The notes beneath the pieces are model-generated. The model was not told the DNA's origin, did no database searches, and saw only the letters and a list, made by a program, of their open reading frames with translations. A DNA stretch of 38,041 nt from Candidatus Sulfopaludibacter sp. SbA3 (GTDB lineage: Bacteria > Pseudomonadota > Alphaproteobacteria > Caulobacterales > Hyphomonadaceae), in contig CAMEDD010000024.1 in assembly GCA_945913285.1 (NCBI GenBank), positions 1 to 38,041 of the forward strand, in the 5' to 3' direction. A program made the position numbers and the translations under genes. Positions 25,412 to 33,818 of this stretch are shown one piece after another (the first letter of the stretch is position 1; every line of letters starts with the position of its first letter).

Positions 25412-25449
25412 CCCGGGTCGTCGCAAAAAGGCGGCCCGGGTAATTTTTT
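25412..25449 (+). terminator. Intrinsic terminator of the RcnB-like gene
   Basis: An 11-bp stem, CCCGGGTCGTC (25412-25422) with GGCGGCCCGGG (25430-25440), includes two G-U pairs and is closed by loop GCAAAAA. It is followed by TAATTTTTT (25441-25449). It lies 38 bp after the RcnB stop. Confidence 0.88.
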
Positions 25450-25584
25450 GGGCGCTGCCCGCCAAATGCGCAGCTTTCACCACGTTGTTAACTTCACATT
25501 GGCGCAAATCATGCTTAGGTCGATCCTGTCCCGGATAGTCCGCGACGAAGTTCGTGCCCATGCACGCGTGAAAGGAGGTGATCC

Positions 25585-25665
25585 ATGTCGAGTGAGAAAC
25601 CAGGTGAGGCCGTTGGGTCTGTGTCCTATGGTGTCTGGCTGGAGCAGCCTCTGATCAGCGCCTAG
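25585..25665 (+). CDS. Candidate 26-residue leader or small protein with extreme Shine-Dalgarno
   Basis: ATG 25585 follows AAAGGAGGTGATCC. Bases 25570-25585 are a 16-base complement of the 16S rRNA 3' end as I recall it for alphaproteobacteria. The GGAGG core lies 6 bp before the ATG. The frame encodes MSSEKPGEAVGSVSYGVWLEQ and ends LISA, stop TAG 25663-25665. It sits in a 458-bp region between the RcnB terminator and kdsA, and is followed by a second intrinsic terminator (25723-25758). Hairpins overlap the frame, for example GGCTG-GAG-CAGCC near its middle. It could be a leader peptide of an attenuator controlling kdsA, a free small protein, or an mRNA-like small RNA. I know no homologue. 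Confidence 0.5.
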   Translation: MSSEKPGEAVGSVSYGVWLEQPLISA

Positions 25666-25722
25666 AGACATGGGTTGGACGTCGAAACGCGTCCCGACCT
25701 GACGGGCCCCGCGGGGCTCACG

Positions 25723-25758
25723 GAAGCCGCCCTTCGACAGGGCGGCTTCTTTGTCTTT
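25723..25758 (+). terminator. Intrinsic terminator/attenuator between the small ORF and kdsA
   Basis: A perfect 11-bp stem GAAGCCGCCCT (25723-25733) with AGGGCGGCTTC (25739-25749), loop TCGAC, is followed by TTTGTCTTT. It lies 57 bp after the small ORF stop and 73 bp before the kdsA start, so a transcript from upstream would have to pass it to reach kdsA. A GCCCC-GC-GGGGC palindrome just before it could compete in folding. Confidence 0.85.
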
Positions 25759-25831
25759 GGGGATATGTTCGCAGGCCCTTTGCGCCGCGGCGATTTCCGC
25801 TATGGCAGCCGCAGACATCACGGAGTTCAAG

Positions 25832-26677
25832 ATGAGCGTCGTCACCCACAAGGCTTCCGGCTGGTCCGTCGGCACCGGCAAACCTCTCGCGATCCTCGCC
25901 GGGCTTAATGTGCTTGAAGACGAAGCGCTGGCGCTGGAAGTCGGCACCGAGCTGAAACGCATCTGCGCGCGCCTCGGCCTGCCCTATATGTTTAAGGCGA
26001 GCTGGGACAAGGCGAACCGGTCTTCGATCAAATCCTATCGCGGTCCCGGCATCGAGGGCCTGAAAGTTCTCGCCAGCGTCAAGGCGAAGCTCGGCGTGTC
26101 GATCGTCACCGACTTGCACGAGCCGCATCAGGCCGAGCCGGTAGCCGAAGTGGCCGACATCCTCCAGCTTCCCGCCTTTCTCGTGCGCCAGACCGATCTC
26201 GTCATCGCGACCGCTGAAGCGGCGGCCAAGCACGGCGCGTTGATCCAGGCCAAGAAGGCGCAGTTCATGGCGCCCTGGGACGCGAAGAACATCCTCTCCA
26301 AGATCGCGGAAGTGGCGCCGGATGTCGGCGTCATCCTCTGCGAGCGCGGCGTCAGCTTCGGATACAACAACCTGATCGTCGACATGCTCGCGATCCCAGA
26401 GATGAAGAAGCTCGGCGCGCCGGTCACCATCGATGCGACCCACGCCGTGCAGCTACCCGGCGCAGACCCGCGCACCGGCGGCGCCTCCACCGGCGGGCGC
26501 CGTGACGGCGTGGCCATCATCGCGAAGTCGGCCGTCGCGGCCGGCGCAGACGGCGTCTTCCTTGAGTTCCACACCGATCCCGACAAGGCGCTCTGCGATG
26601 CACCGAGCTGCCTCGCGCTGTCGCAGGCCGAAAGTCTGCTTTCGGTGCTCAAAGCCCTGCACGAGGCGGTCAACTGA
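25832..26677 (+). CDS. kdsA: 3-Deoxy-8-phosphooctulonate synthase
   Basis: The 281-residue protein matches Kds[18 protein letters not shown] near the N terminus, [69 protein letters not shown] and [13 protein letters not shown]. The Asn of GLNVLE, where metal-dependent enzymes have Cys, points to the metal-independent class. KdsA condenses arabinose 5-phosphate with phosphoenolpyruvate to make KDO-8-phosphate for lipopolysaccharide; KdsD, which makes the arabinose 5-phosphate, is encoded at 35262-36227. ATG 25832 follows GGAG by 8 bp; an ATG at 25802 would add residues not expected. The stop TGA overlaps the next gene. Confidence 0.95.
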   Translation: MSVVTHKASGWSVGTGKPLAILAGLNVLEDEALALEVGTELKRICARLGLPYMFKASWDKANRSSIKSYRGPGIEGLKVLASVKAKLGVSIVTDLHEPHQAEPVAEVADILQLPAFLVRQTDLVIATAEAAAKHGALIQAKKAQFMAPWDAKNILSKIAEVAPDVGVILCERGVSFGYNNLIVDMLAIPEMKKLGAPVTIDATHAVQLPGADPRTGGASTGGRRDGVAIIAKSAVAAGADGVFLEFHTDPDKALCDAPSCLALSQAESLLSVLKALHEAVN

Positions 26678-27216
26678 AGATCATCCTCCTCAACAAGCCC
26701 TTCAATGTGCTTTCTCAGTTCACGGATGAAGGCAGCGGCAAGCGCACGCTGAAGGATTTCGTGCCGGTGGCGAACGTCTATCCGGCCGGACGGCTCGACT
26801 ACGACTCCGAAGGCCTGGTTGTGCTGACCGACAGCGGCCCGCTTCAGGCGCGCATCAGTGATCCCAAGCACAGCCTTGCCAAAACCTACTGGGCACAAGT
26901 CGAAGGAATTCCTGACAAAGCAGCCCTGAACGCGCTCGCCACCGGCGTCGAGCTTAAGGACGGGATGACCCGCCCGGCCAAGGCGCGCGCCCTGCCGGAG
27001 CCCGGGAACCTCTGGCCGCGTGAGCCGCCGATCCGGGTCCGAAAATCGGTGGCCGACAGCTGGGTCGAGTTGCAGATCACCGAGGGCCGCAACCGCCAGG
27101 TACGCCGCATGACGGCCGCCGTCGGACATCCCACGCTGCGCCTGATCCGCGCTCAGGTCGGCGAGTGGACCCTTGAGGGCCTTGCCCCCGGCGAAATCCG
27201 TTTCGCCAAGGGCTGA
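26674..27216 (+). CDS. RluE-type rRNA large-subunit pseudouridine synthase, probable CTG start
   Basis: The protein lacks an S4 domain and matches the short RsuA/RluE group: [16 protein letters not shown], then [18 protein letters not shown] with the catalytic Asp (RLD), KTYWAQVEG, and the C-terminal [22 protein letters not shown]. RluE isomerises U2457 of 23S rRNA. The conserved NKP motif begins only a few codons after the kdsA stop, and no ATG, GTG or TTG lies in frame before it. I therefore place the start at CTG 26674, whose CTGA overlaps the kdsA TGA, giving 180 residues. The first conventional start, GTG 26707, would remove part of the conserved N terminus. Confidence 0.85.
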   Translation: MKIILLNKPFNVLSQFTDEGSGKRTLKDFVPVANVYPAGRLDYDSEGLVVLTDSGPLQARISDPKHSLAKTYWAQVEGIPDKAALNALATGVELKDGMTRPAKARALPEPGNLWPREPPIRVRKSVADSWVELQITEGRNRQVRRMTAAVGHPTLRLIRAQVGEWTLEGLAPGEIRFAKG

Positions 27217-27222
27217 CGCACT

Positions 27223-28419
27223 CTATCGCACCCAAGCGCCGGGCGCATTTGTCCGATAGCCGAGCGCCATGTAGGCAGCATCGATGAGGCTCTGGCACCG
27301 CTCATTCAGCAGGAGGCCATTGCCCATTTGGTTCATCGTGTAACTGAAAGCGAGGCCGCATTCGGGATCGGCAAAGCCGATCGAGCCGCCGGCGCCGACG
27401 TGTCCGAAGGCCTTCTCGCCGATAATTGCGCTGGTGCCCGGGCCGATGCCCAGTCCGCGGTTGTCCATCGACTTCATGAAGCCTGAAGCAAACCGCGTCG
27501 GGATCAGCAGCGTTGCGTCCCGCTGCGTCGCGGTCGAGACCATGCTCATCGCCGCGAGCCGGTCGGATGAGACAAGCTTGCCCGAATTCGTCGCCAGCTC
27601 GGTGTACCAGGCGACCTGCCCACGCGCGTTCGACAGGCCGCCGCCGCCGCCGATCTCCGCTGCCTGTCCCTTCCGGTCGTTGAAGTCCCAGCCGCCTGTG
27701 TTCAGGAAGCTCTTGTGCTGGATCGAGTCCGGATCCGTCATCAGCTTGATGACAAACTCCGAGGGCTGATCATCCGGCTTCAGCACATATTGGCGAATCG
27801 GCGCGACATGCACATCCTCGCTCTCGGGCAGGCCAATCCAGAATTTCGCGCCCGTCTTCTCCGCCACTTCTTCCCGAAAGAACGTACCGAGCGACTTGCC
27901 GGAGACGCGCCGCACAAGCTCACCCACCGTCCAGCCGAAATTGATCATGTGATAGCCGTTGCGGGTGCCGACTTCCCAGAACGCCTCTTCGTCCGCCATC
28001 CGGCCGGCCATGTAATCCCAATCGGCGAAGCCGCCGGGCTTGACTGGATCGCGCAGCGTCGGCAGTGCGCTTTCATGGTTGAGCATCATGCGGACGGTCG
28101 TCTTCTCTTTGCCCTTCTGCGCGAACTCCGGCCAATAGTCCTTGACCGGCGCATCGAGCGCCAGGAGTCCACGGTCTATCAGGATATGCGCGGACAGGGC
28201 GACCGCTGCCTTGGTGCACGAAAACACGATCGAGATCGTATCCTCCTGCCACGGATCACACGTCTCGGGGTTTGCCATGCCGCCCCAGAGGTCCACCGCC
28301 GTCTCGCCGTTCACCGACAGGCAGACACTCGCGCCCACTTCCCCGCGTGCCGCGAGATTGCGCTCAAACTCCTCTTTCACTTTTGCGAATTTCGGATCGC
28401 ACTTTCCACCAACTGCCAT
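27223..28419 (-). CDS. Serine beta-lactamase-like hydrolase/esterase
   Basis: The 398-residue protein belongs to the class C beta-lactamase/EstB-like family. The nucleophile motif is Ser67-Cys-Thr-Lys70 (IVFSCTKAAVAL). Other marks are LLALDAPVKDYWPEFA, MMLNHESALP (usual H.SGLP), a Tyr in NGYHMINFGWTVGELVRR near residue 156, and HVGAGGSIGFADP in place of the KTG-like box. No signal peptide is seen, so it is probably a cytoplasmic esterase or amidase rather than a resistance enzyme. GGAGGAAG precedes ATG 28419. It converges on the pseudouridine synthase gene with 6 bp between stops. Confidence 0.92.
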   Translation of the reverse strand: MAVGGKCDPKFAKVKEEFERNLAARGEVGASVCLSVNGETAVDLWGGMANPETCDPWQEDTISIVFSCTKAAVALSAHILIDRGLLALDAPVKDYWPEFAQKGKEKTTVRMMLNHESALPTLRDPVKPGGFADWDYMAGRMADEEAFWEVGTRNGYHMINFGWTVGELVRRVSGKSLGTFFREEVAEKTGAKFWIGLPESEDVHVAPIRQYVLKPDDQPSEFVIKLMTDPDSIQHKSFLNTGGWDFNDRKGQAAEIGGGGGLSNARGQVAWYTELATNSGKLVSSDRLAAMSMVSTATQRDATLLIPTRFASGFMKSMDNRGLGIGPGTSAIIGEKAFGHVGAGGSIGFADPECGLAFSYTMNQMGNGLLLNERCQSLIDAAYMALGYRTNAPGAWVR

Positions 28420-28506
28420 TGCTTCCTCCCGGGATGTTCTATGGCGGCAACGTTAGCCGAATGAACCGGAATGGCGAGCATTTCCCGAACGTCAGGCGGC
28501 ACATGC

Positions 28507-28534
28507 AAAAAGGGCCGCCTTATGGGCGGCCCTT
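28507..28534 (-). terminator. Intrinsic terminator of the clp operon
   Basis: A perfect 10-bp stem AAGGGCCGCC (28510-28519) with GGCGGCCCTT (28525-28534) lies 25 bp after the clpA stop. On the minus strand it is followed by TTTTTGCAT. It separates clpA from the hydrolase gene downstream on the same strand. Confidence 0.87.
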
Positions 28535-28559
28535 CGCAATTCCAGCGTATGCCGCTTGC

Positions 28560-30875
28560 CTAGGCCGCCGGCTCTTCGGTGGCGTCCTTGGTGGCCTTCT
28601 TCTTCTTGGCAGGCTCGGCCAGGTATTTGAAGGTCAGCTCGTCCTTCTTCTCGTCCACGCCGATCTTGACGATGCCGCCCTTCATGAGCTTGCCGAACAG
28701 CAGTTCCTCGGCCATCGGCTTCTTGACGTATTCCTGGATCGTGCGCGACAGCGGGCGGGCGCCCATATCAGGGTCAAAGCCGCGTTTGGCCAGCCAGTCG
28801 CGCGCTGCTTTCGACACTTCGATGGAGACATTGCGGTCCTCAAGCTGAACTTCCAGCTGCAGGATGAACTTCTCGACGACGCGGTCGATGATCTCCGGCG
28901 TGAGGCCGCCGAAGGCAATCGTTGCGTCAAGACGGTTGCGGAATTCCGGCGTGAACAGGCGCTTCAGCGCCTCGCCCGATTCCTCGTCCTTCTTGCCGCG
29001 GCCGAAACCGATGGAGTTTTTCGCCGCGTCCGACGCACCGGCGTTCGTGGTCATAATCAGGATTACGTTCCGGAAATCGACCTTTCGGCCATTGGCATCC
29101 GTCAGCGCGCCATTGTCCATGACCTGCAGCAGGATGTTGAACAGATCCGGATGAGCCTTCTCGATCTCGTCGAGCAGCAGTACGCAGTGCGGATGCTGGT
29201 CCACGCCGTCCGTCAGCAGGCCGCCTTCATCATACCCGACATAGCCCGGAGGCGCGCCGATCAAACGGCTGACGGTGTGGCGTTCCATGTACTCCGACAT
29301 GTCGAACCGCAGCATCTCGACGCCCATGATGGACGCGAGTTGCTTGGCGACTTCCGTCTTGCCGACACCGGTCGGGCCGGTGAACAGGTAGGAACCGATC
29401 GGCTTGTTCGGCTCGCGCAGACCAGCCCGGGCGAGCTTGATCGTCGCCGACAGGGCCACGATGGCTTCGTCCTGGCCGAACACGACACGCTTGAGGTCGC
29501 TCTCGAGCGATTTCAGCGAGGCCGCATCATCCGAGGTGACCTGCTTGGGCGGAATGCGCGCGATCTTGGCGACGACCGCCTCGATATCGCGGATGCCGAC
29601 CTGCTTCTTGCGCTTCGGCGCAGGTAGCAGCCACTGCGCGGCGCCGGCCTCGTCGATCACGTCGATGGCCTTGTCCGGCAATTTGCGGTCCGTGATGTAA
29701 CGATCCGACAGCTCAACGGCCGCCTTGATGGCGTCGGTGGTGTACTTGAGGCCGTGGAAGTCCTCGAACTTCGTCTTCAGCCCCGTCAGGATCTTGATCG
29801 TGTCCGGCACGGTCGGTTCGACCACGTCGATTTTGCGGAACCGGCGGCTCAGCGCGCGGTCCTTTTCGAAGTGCTGTTTGTATTCCTTGAACGTCGTCGA
29901 GCCCATGCAGCGCAGGCCGCCGGACTGCAGCGCCGGTTTCAGGAGGTTCGATGCATCCATCGCGCCGCCGCTGGTCGCGCCCGCCCCGATGATCGTGTGG
30001 ATCTCGTCGATGAACAGGATCGCTTTTTCCTGCTGCTCAAGTTCCTTCATCACCGACTTGAGGCGCTCTTCGAAGTCACCGCGGTACCGCGTGCCAGCGA
30101 GCAGCGCGCCCATGTCGAGCGACCAGATGATTGCATCGTCCAGGATTTCCGGCGCTTCGCCATCGACGATGCGCTTGGCGAGACCTTCGGCGATCGCCGT
30201 CTTGCCGACGCCTGGATCACCGACGAGGATCGGGTTGTTCTTGTTGCGCCGGCAGAGCACCTCGATGCACCGGTTTACTTCCATATCGCGGCCGATCAGG
30301 GGATCGATCTTGCCGGCCCGCGCGCGGGCGTTGAGATTTACGCAATAGGTATCGAGCGCTTCATGGCCCTGCTTCACGGGCTCTTCCTCAGTCGAGTCTG
30401 CGCCGCGCGGTGAGGTCGGGCGCGACATTCCGGGTTGTTTGGCCACCCCGTGGGAGATGTAATTAACCGCATCATAGCGCGTCATGTCCTGTTCCTGGAG
30501 GAAATAGGCAGCATGGCTCTCGCGCTCGGAGAAGATCGAGACGAGCACGTTGGCGCCTGTCACTTCCTCTCGGCCCGAACTTTCGACATGCAGGATGGCG
30601 CGCTGAACGACGCGCTGGAATGCAGCCGTCGGCTGAACGCGTCCGTCGCTGCCATCAACGATGAGGCTCGACAGCTCCTCGTCAATGTAGCGCGTCAGGT
30701 CGGTGCGCAGCTCGTCAATATTGACCTTGCAGGCGCCCATCACGTCACGCGCATGCTCATCTTCGGTGAGAGCCAGAAGCAAGTGCTCGAGAGTTGCGTA
30801 CTCGTGGTCGCGTTCGGAGGCGAGCGAGAGCGCTCTTTCAAGAGCCGTTTCGAGAGATTGCGAGAGACGGGGCAA
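28560..30875 (-). CDS. clpA: ATP-dependent Clp protease, ATP-binding subunit ClpA
   Basis: The 771-residue AAA+ unfoldase has an N domain (residues 1-150, LSQSLETALERALSLASERDHEYATLEHLLLALTED) that binds ClpS. Walker A of the first ATPase is GDPGVGKT at residues 219-226, with Walker B ILFIDEIHTIIGAG. The second ATPase has GPTGVGKT near residue 510 and LLLDEIEKAHPD. An IGFG sequence (NSIGFGRG), the ClpP-docking loop, is present. The C-terminal Lys/Ala-rich tail (PAKKKKATKDATEEPAA) is extra. The start is TTG with AAGG 9 bp upstream; no ATG is in frame near the conserved N terminus. ClpA feeds substrates, including ClpS-bound N-degron proteins, to ClpP. clpS lies 61 bp upstream. Confidence 0.96.
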   Translation of the reverse strand: MPRLSQSLETALERALSLASERDHEYATLEHLLLALTEDEHARDVMGACKVNIDELRTDLTRYIDEELSSLIVDGSDGRVQPTAAFQRVVQRAILHVESSGREEVTGANVLVSIFSERESHAAYFLQEQDMTRYDAVNYISHGVAKQPGMSRPTSPRGADSTEEEPVKQGHEALDTYCVNLNARARAGKIDPLIGRDMEVNRCIEVLCRRNKNNPILVGDPGVGKTAIAEGLAKRIVDGEAPEILDDAIIWSLDMGALLAGTRYRGDFEERLKSVMKELEQQEKAILFIDEIHTIIGAGATSGGAMDASNLLKPALQSGGLRCMGSTTFKEYKQHFEKDRALSRRFRKIDVVEPTVPDTIKILTGLKTKFEDFHGLKYTTDAIKAAVELSDRYITDRKLPDKAIDVIDEAGAAQWLLPAPKRKKQVGIRDIEAVVAKIARIPPKQVTSDDAASLKSLESDLKRVVFGQDEAIVALSATIKLARAGLREPNKPIGSYLFTGPTGVGKTEVAKQLASIMGVEMLRFDMSEYMERHTVSRLIGAPPGYVGYDEGGLLTDGVDQHPHCVLLLDEIEKAHPDLFNILLQVMDNGALTDANGRKVDFRNVILIMTTNAGASDAAKNSIGFGRGKKDEESGEALKRLFTPEFRNRLDATIAFGGLTPEIIDRVVEKFILQLEVQLEDRNVSIEVSKAARDWLAKRGFDPDMGARPLSRTIQEYVKKPMAEELLFGKLMKGGIVKIGVDEKKDELTFKYLAEPAKKKKATKDATEEPAA

Positions 30876-30936
30876 GGAGTGAGCCTTTTCGTAAGGTCGT
30901 GTTTCAACAGTCTACTTGGATAGTGATATGGGTAGG

Positions 30937-31317
30937 CTAGTCATCTTTCTCCATAACGCACTGGAGAGGGTGTTCGTGTCGCCGGGCCAGGTCAAGCACC
31001 TGAGCCACCTTGGTCTCGGCAACTTCATATGTATAGACCCCGCACAGTCCGACACCCTTTTGGTGCACATGAAGCATGATCCGGGTCGCTTGCTCGCGGG
31101 ATCGGTTGAAAAAACGTTCAAGCACGAACACGACGAATTCCATCGGGGTGTAATCGTCGTTGAGCAGCAGCACCCGGTAGAGCGACGGCTTCTTGGTCTG
31201 GATCCGGGTTTCGGTGTCAAGGTCGAGGCTGATGTTATTGCCGCCCGGCGTTCCGCTGCCGGGCGCGCCCGGGTCAGGCGGTCCGGCCATCCGGATCGGG
31301 GGAAGAACTTGGCTCAT
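30937..31317 (-). CDS. clpS: ATP-dependent Clp protease adaptor ClpS
   Basis: The 126-residue protein has a Pro/Gly-rich N-terminal tail and the ClpS core: [24 protein letters not shown], then [25 protein letters not shown]. The NDD-TPMEFV segment and the His/Val of MLHVH form the N-degron pocket. ClpS hands proteins starting with bulky hydrophobic residues to ClpA. The start was put at ATG 31317; ATG 31290 (MAGPPDPG) is possible since neither has a strong ribosome-binding site. It precedes clpA on the same strand, the usual order. Confidence 0.94.
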   Translation of the reverse strand: MSQVLPPIRMAGPPDPGAPGSGTPGGNNISLDLDTETRIQTKKPSLYRVLLLNDDYTPMEFVVFVLERFFNRSREQATRIMLHVHQKGVGLCGVYTYEVAETKVAQVLDLARRHEHPLQCVMEKDD

Positions 31318-31388
31318 GTCAGTCAAGATATACGTTCCTGCTCGAGAATGAAGATGCAATTGGTGACTGATCACAGCTGTGCCCGGTT

Positions 31389-31790
31389 TCAGGTCGTCTG
31401 AAGGGCCTTGGCGAAGGACTCAAGGCGTTTGCGGTTTGCGCCCATGTCCGAATAGCCGACGCGCGATCTGGAATAGGCGGCAAAAGTAGATTTACCCGGC
31501 TGCCCCGGCACCGGAAGCACCTTGACGTCGATATCATCCTTAAAACGCATCAAGGGTGTGACCGCGATGAAGGTCACATGCTGGGCATCAGCGGCCTGCG
31601 TCTCCAGCTGCCATTCGCGCCGCTCGCCAATCAGGCGAAGCACGCGCATGTAGAGGTCACCCGGCGGCAGGTCATAAACCGGCGCCGCGCCATCCGGCTT
31701 TGCGCCGTCCGCAAATCCCGCCGGCGCAAAAAGGGCCGTGTTCGGCGAAGCAGGCCGCTGGAGTGTCTTGAAATCAATTAGACCCGTCAT
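31389..31790 (-). CDS. DUF1499-like protein
   Basis: The 133-residue product contains [21 protein letters not shown], then [21 protein letters not shown] and the C-terminal [21 protein letters not shown]. The last segment (SRSRVG.SD.G.N..R) with the preceding F.DDI is the hallmark of DUF1499 proteins. Function is unknown for this family. No signal peptide is seen. AAGGAAGAG precedes ATG 31790. It lies 36 bp after the TPR gene and 71 bp before clpS on the same strand, so all four may be transcribed together. Confidence 0.82.
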   Translation of the reverse strand: MTGLIDFKTLQRPASPNTALFAPAGFADGAKPDGAAPVYDLPPGDLYMRVLRLIGERREWQLETQAADAQHVTFIAVTPLMRFKDDIDVKVLPVPGQPGKSTFAAYSRSRVGYSDMGANRKRLESFAKALQTT

Positions 31791-31826
31791 GAGAGCTCTT
31801 CCTTGAATCTTGAATTGGGTTTGGTG

Positions 31827-33146
31827 TCAGTGTGGGCGCAGGCCAGCGCGCCGGGCGAAAGCGAGATTGATGCGGCTGTCCGGACGCAGCGCGAGGCGTT
31901 CCTGAACCAGCGCCCTTGCCAATGGCACATTCTTTCCCCGGATCGCTGCTTCAGCCAGCGTGAGGTCGATGACATCCCGCTGGGCATGGCTGCCACCAAA
32001 AGAACCCGAGATCTGGCGCGCCGCCAGCAGCGGTTCAATGGCTGCGGTAAATTCTCCGCGGTCAAACAGCAGGACGGCGTCGATCAGCGGGGCACCAGTT
32101 TCCCGCATCCAGCGGTTCATCTCGCTCGTCAGGCTGCCCTCATGCGCGATCTTCACAAGATCAGTCGCGTCACTCCGGCGTCCTGCCCCCACATACGCCA
32201 GCGCTGCGTGCACGTCGTTGAAAGGATAACATTTGCCGTCGGCATGCTGCGTCCAGGTTTCGGCCAATTCGTCCCAGCGGTCGCCGATATCCACACCGAG
32301 CAAGTGCAGCCGCCAGAGCAAGGCTGACGCATCCACAAGGTTCTGCGCGACCGTGGTCGGCTCGCCGCGGATCTCGTCGTCATAGAGCGCCAGAGCCTGA
32401 TCGGCTTCACCGAGCTCCAGATGGCAGAGGGCGAGGTGCCACCAGTTATGCACCTTGAGGAAGTTTTCTGCCTGGGCCCAATGCGCTCGGCGCTTGCGCA
32501 GGAAATCCCGGCCTTGCGCCGCGCGGCCTTGCATTTCCAGAACGTGCGCCACGGCATGCAGCGCCCAGCTGTCATCCGCGTCAGCCTCCAGCGCTTTCAT
32601 GCCCGCCGCTTCCGCGCGGTCATAATCACCCATCTCTTCAAGGCCGAAGGCCAGCATGCCGAGGAGATGCGAGCGGCCCGGCACACCGTCCCAGGCCGGC
32701 AAAGTTCGCGCGATGCGGTCGCGAAGGTTGCGTGCATTCGCCGTCAGGAAATCCACCTGATGACCCGCGAGAACACCCATCATGTCCAGGGGAAACGCGG
32801 CATTATGGATGTCCAGCTCGCGCGCTGCGAGACTCCATTCGGTGTGCGAGGCAAATTTCAGTGCGCGCACGTGTCCCGCTTCACGCGGGCCGAGCGGCAT
32901 CACATTCAGGTCGTCCACCATACGCCGGACGCTGGCCGTGGCCTGCGGCTCCGTCGACAGGACATAGATCCAGGCCTTGGCGATCAATGCCATCGCGAAG
33001 TCCGGCGAATCCGCCAGTGCGTCCCTGAGGGGTTCAAGCGGATCGCCGCAGAAATGGGCGAACCGTCCCACCGCAAGGTCATAGAGTTCGCCCGCTCGGG
33101 GTGATGCCCCCGCCAGTTCGCCGCCTTGCCGGTCCAGAATCGTCAT
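31827..33146 (-). CDS. TTC38-like tetratricopeptide repeat protein
   Basis: The 439-residue protein is all helical. A diagnostic block is DDSWALHAVAHVLEMQGRAAQGRDFLR (around residue 190), followed by NFLKVHNWWHLALCHLELGEADQALALYDDEI. The HAVAHVLEMQGR motif and HNWWHLAL are typical of the tetratricopeptide repeat protein 38 (TTC38) family found in bacteria and animals, whose function is not known. No signal peptide or membrane segment is present. GGGAG lies before ATG 33146; the longer upstream frame is Pro/Gly-rich and unlikely. It heads the unit TTC38-DUF1499-clpS-clpA. Confidence 0.88.
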   Translation of the reverse strand: MTILDRQGGELAGASPRAGELYDLAVGRFAHFCGDPLEPLRDALADSPDFAMALIAKAWIYVLSTEPQATASVRRMVDDLNVMPLGPREAGHVRALKFASHTEWSLAARELDIHNAAFPLDMMGVLAGHQVDFLTANARNLRDRIARTLPAWDGVPGRSHLLGMLAFGLEEMGDYDRAEAAGMKALEADADDSWALHAVAHVLEMQGRAAQGRDFLRKRRAHWAQAENFLKVHNWWHLALCHLELGEADQALALYDDEIRGEPTTVAQNLVDASALLWRLHLLGVDIGDRWDELAETWTQHADGKCYPFNDVHAALAYVGAGRRSDATDLVKIAHEGSLTSEMNRWMRETGAPLIDAVLLFDRGEFTAAIEPLLAARQISGSFGGSHAQRDVIDLTLAEAAIRGKNVPLARALVQERLALRPDSRINLAFARRAGLRPH

Positions 33147-33255
33147 CGCCCGGCTCCCGCATGCGCCGCCTCTGAGTATTGTGCGGCCACCGGGACCGAA
33201 CCGCAAGCTTTCCGCCGGGGCCGGGACGCCTGGCGGCGCGCCAAGGAAATACGAA

Positions 33256-33289
33256 ATCAAAAAAGGCCGGACCAATCAGGTCCGGCCTT
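33256..33289 (-). terminator. Intrinsic terminator of the phasin gene
   Basis: A perfect 11-bp stem AAGGCCGGACC (33263-33273) with GGTCCGGCCTT (33279-33289), loop AATCA, lies 58 bp after the phasin stop. On the minus strand it is followed by TTTTGAT. Confidence 0.85.
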
Positions 33290-33347
33290 GGAAATCTACT
33301 CGCTCACTCTCCTGAGGGGCGCCCGCCGGGCAGCCCAGCCTCGCTAC

Positions 33348-33764
33348 TTACGTTGCGGAGGAAGCAATAAACGGTTTCGCTGCACTGCGCCATGCGTTGA
33401 CGCAAAGTTCGGTCTGAGCCGTCAGCTCGGCGGTGTACGCCGAGAACATCGATTTCGCGAACGAGCTCTGGAGTTCGAACATCTCGCGCGGGTCGCGCAG
33501 GTTGGCGAGCGTCTGGGTGAGCTCGACGCTCTGTTCCATCGCCTGGGTCATGAAAGCCATGTTTCGTGTGCCGATTTCGCGGATCACTTCGGTGGAAGCC
33601 GCGGCGGTCTCAGTCAGGGCTTTGACGCTGCCTTCGGCATAGTCGGTGAATTTGCCGGCATAGCCTGCCATCTTGTCCATTCCGTCTTCGATCGGCTTGC
33701 TGGTCGCAGTGGTAGCACGGGCTTCTGCTTTGGCGCGAGCCGTCGATGCGGTGGTCTTGGCCAT
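33348..33764 (-). CDS. Phasin family protein
   Basis: The 138-residue protein starts with a Lys/Ala/Thr-rich tail (MAKTTASTARAKAEARATTATSK), followed by long amphipathic helices: FTDYAEGSVKALTETAAASTEVIREIGTRNMAFMTQAMEQSVELTQTLANLRDPREMFELQSSFAKSMFSAYTAELTAQTEL. The helix with ANLRDPREMFELQ.SF.K.....Y is typical of phasin (Phasin_2) proteins that coat polyhydroxybutyrate granules. Not all such proteins bind granules; some are general stress or small coiled-coil proteins. ATG 33764 has GGATAG upstream. The gene has its own terminator and a TGC-rich upstream region. Confidence 0.9.
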   Translation of the reverse strand: MAKTTASTARAKAEARATTATSKPIEDGMDKMAGYAGKFTDYAEGSVKALTETAAASTEVIREIGTRNMAFMTQAMEQSVELTQTLANLRDPREMFELQSSFAKSMFSAYTAELTAQTELCVNAWRSAAKPFIASSAT

Positions 33765-33808
33765 CTGGACTATCCATTTTTTGAATTGAATAACGTAGCT
33801 AGCACACC

Positions 33809-33818
33809 CTGCTCGCAG
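33809..33818. promoter_or_regulatory. CTGC-N2-GCAG palindrome upstream of the phasin gene
   Basis: CTGCTCGCAG lies 45 bp before the phasin start. PhaR repressors of some alphaproteobacteria are reported to bind CTGC/GCAG palindromes with 3-4 bases between arms; here the spacing is 2, so the match is imperfect. TTTGCAT is also repeated twice nearby (33865-33882). Confidence 0.25.

Noticed and set aside
25570..25585. 16-base match to the complement of the 16S rRNA 3' end as an rRNA gene fragment
   Set aside because: Similarity stops at these bases, the neighbouring sequence is not rRNA-like, and position and spacing fit a ribosome-binding site.
27223..28419. Antibiotic-resistance beta-lactamase
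   Set aside because: No signal peptide, and the motif set (SCTK, NGYHMIN, HVGAGG) fits EstB-like esterases better than secreted beta-lactamases.
28272..29627. 451-codon open frame antisense to clpA
   Set aside because: Shadow of clpA third-position GC; composition is Arg/His/Gln-heavy and the clpA motifs are clear on the other strand.
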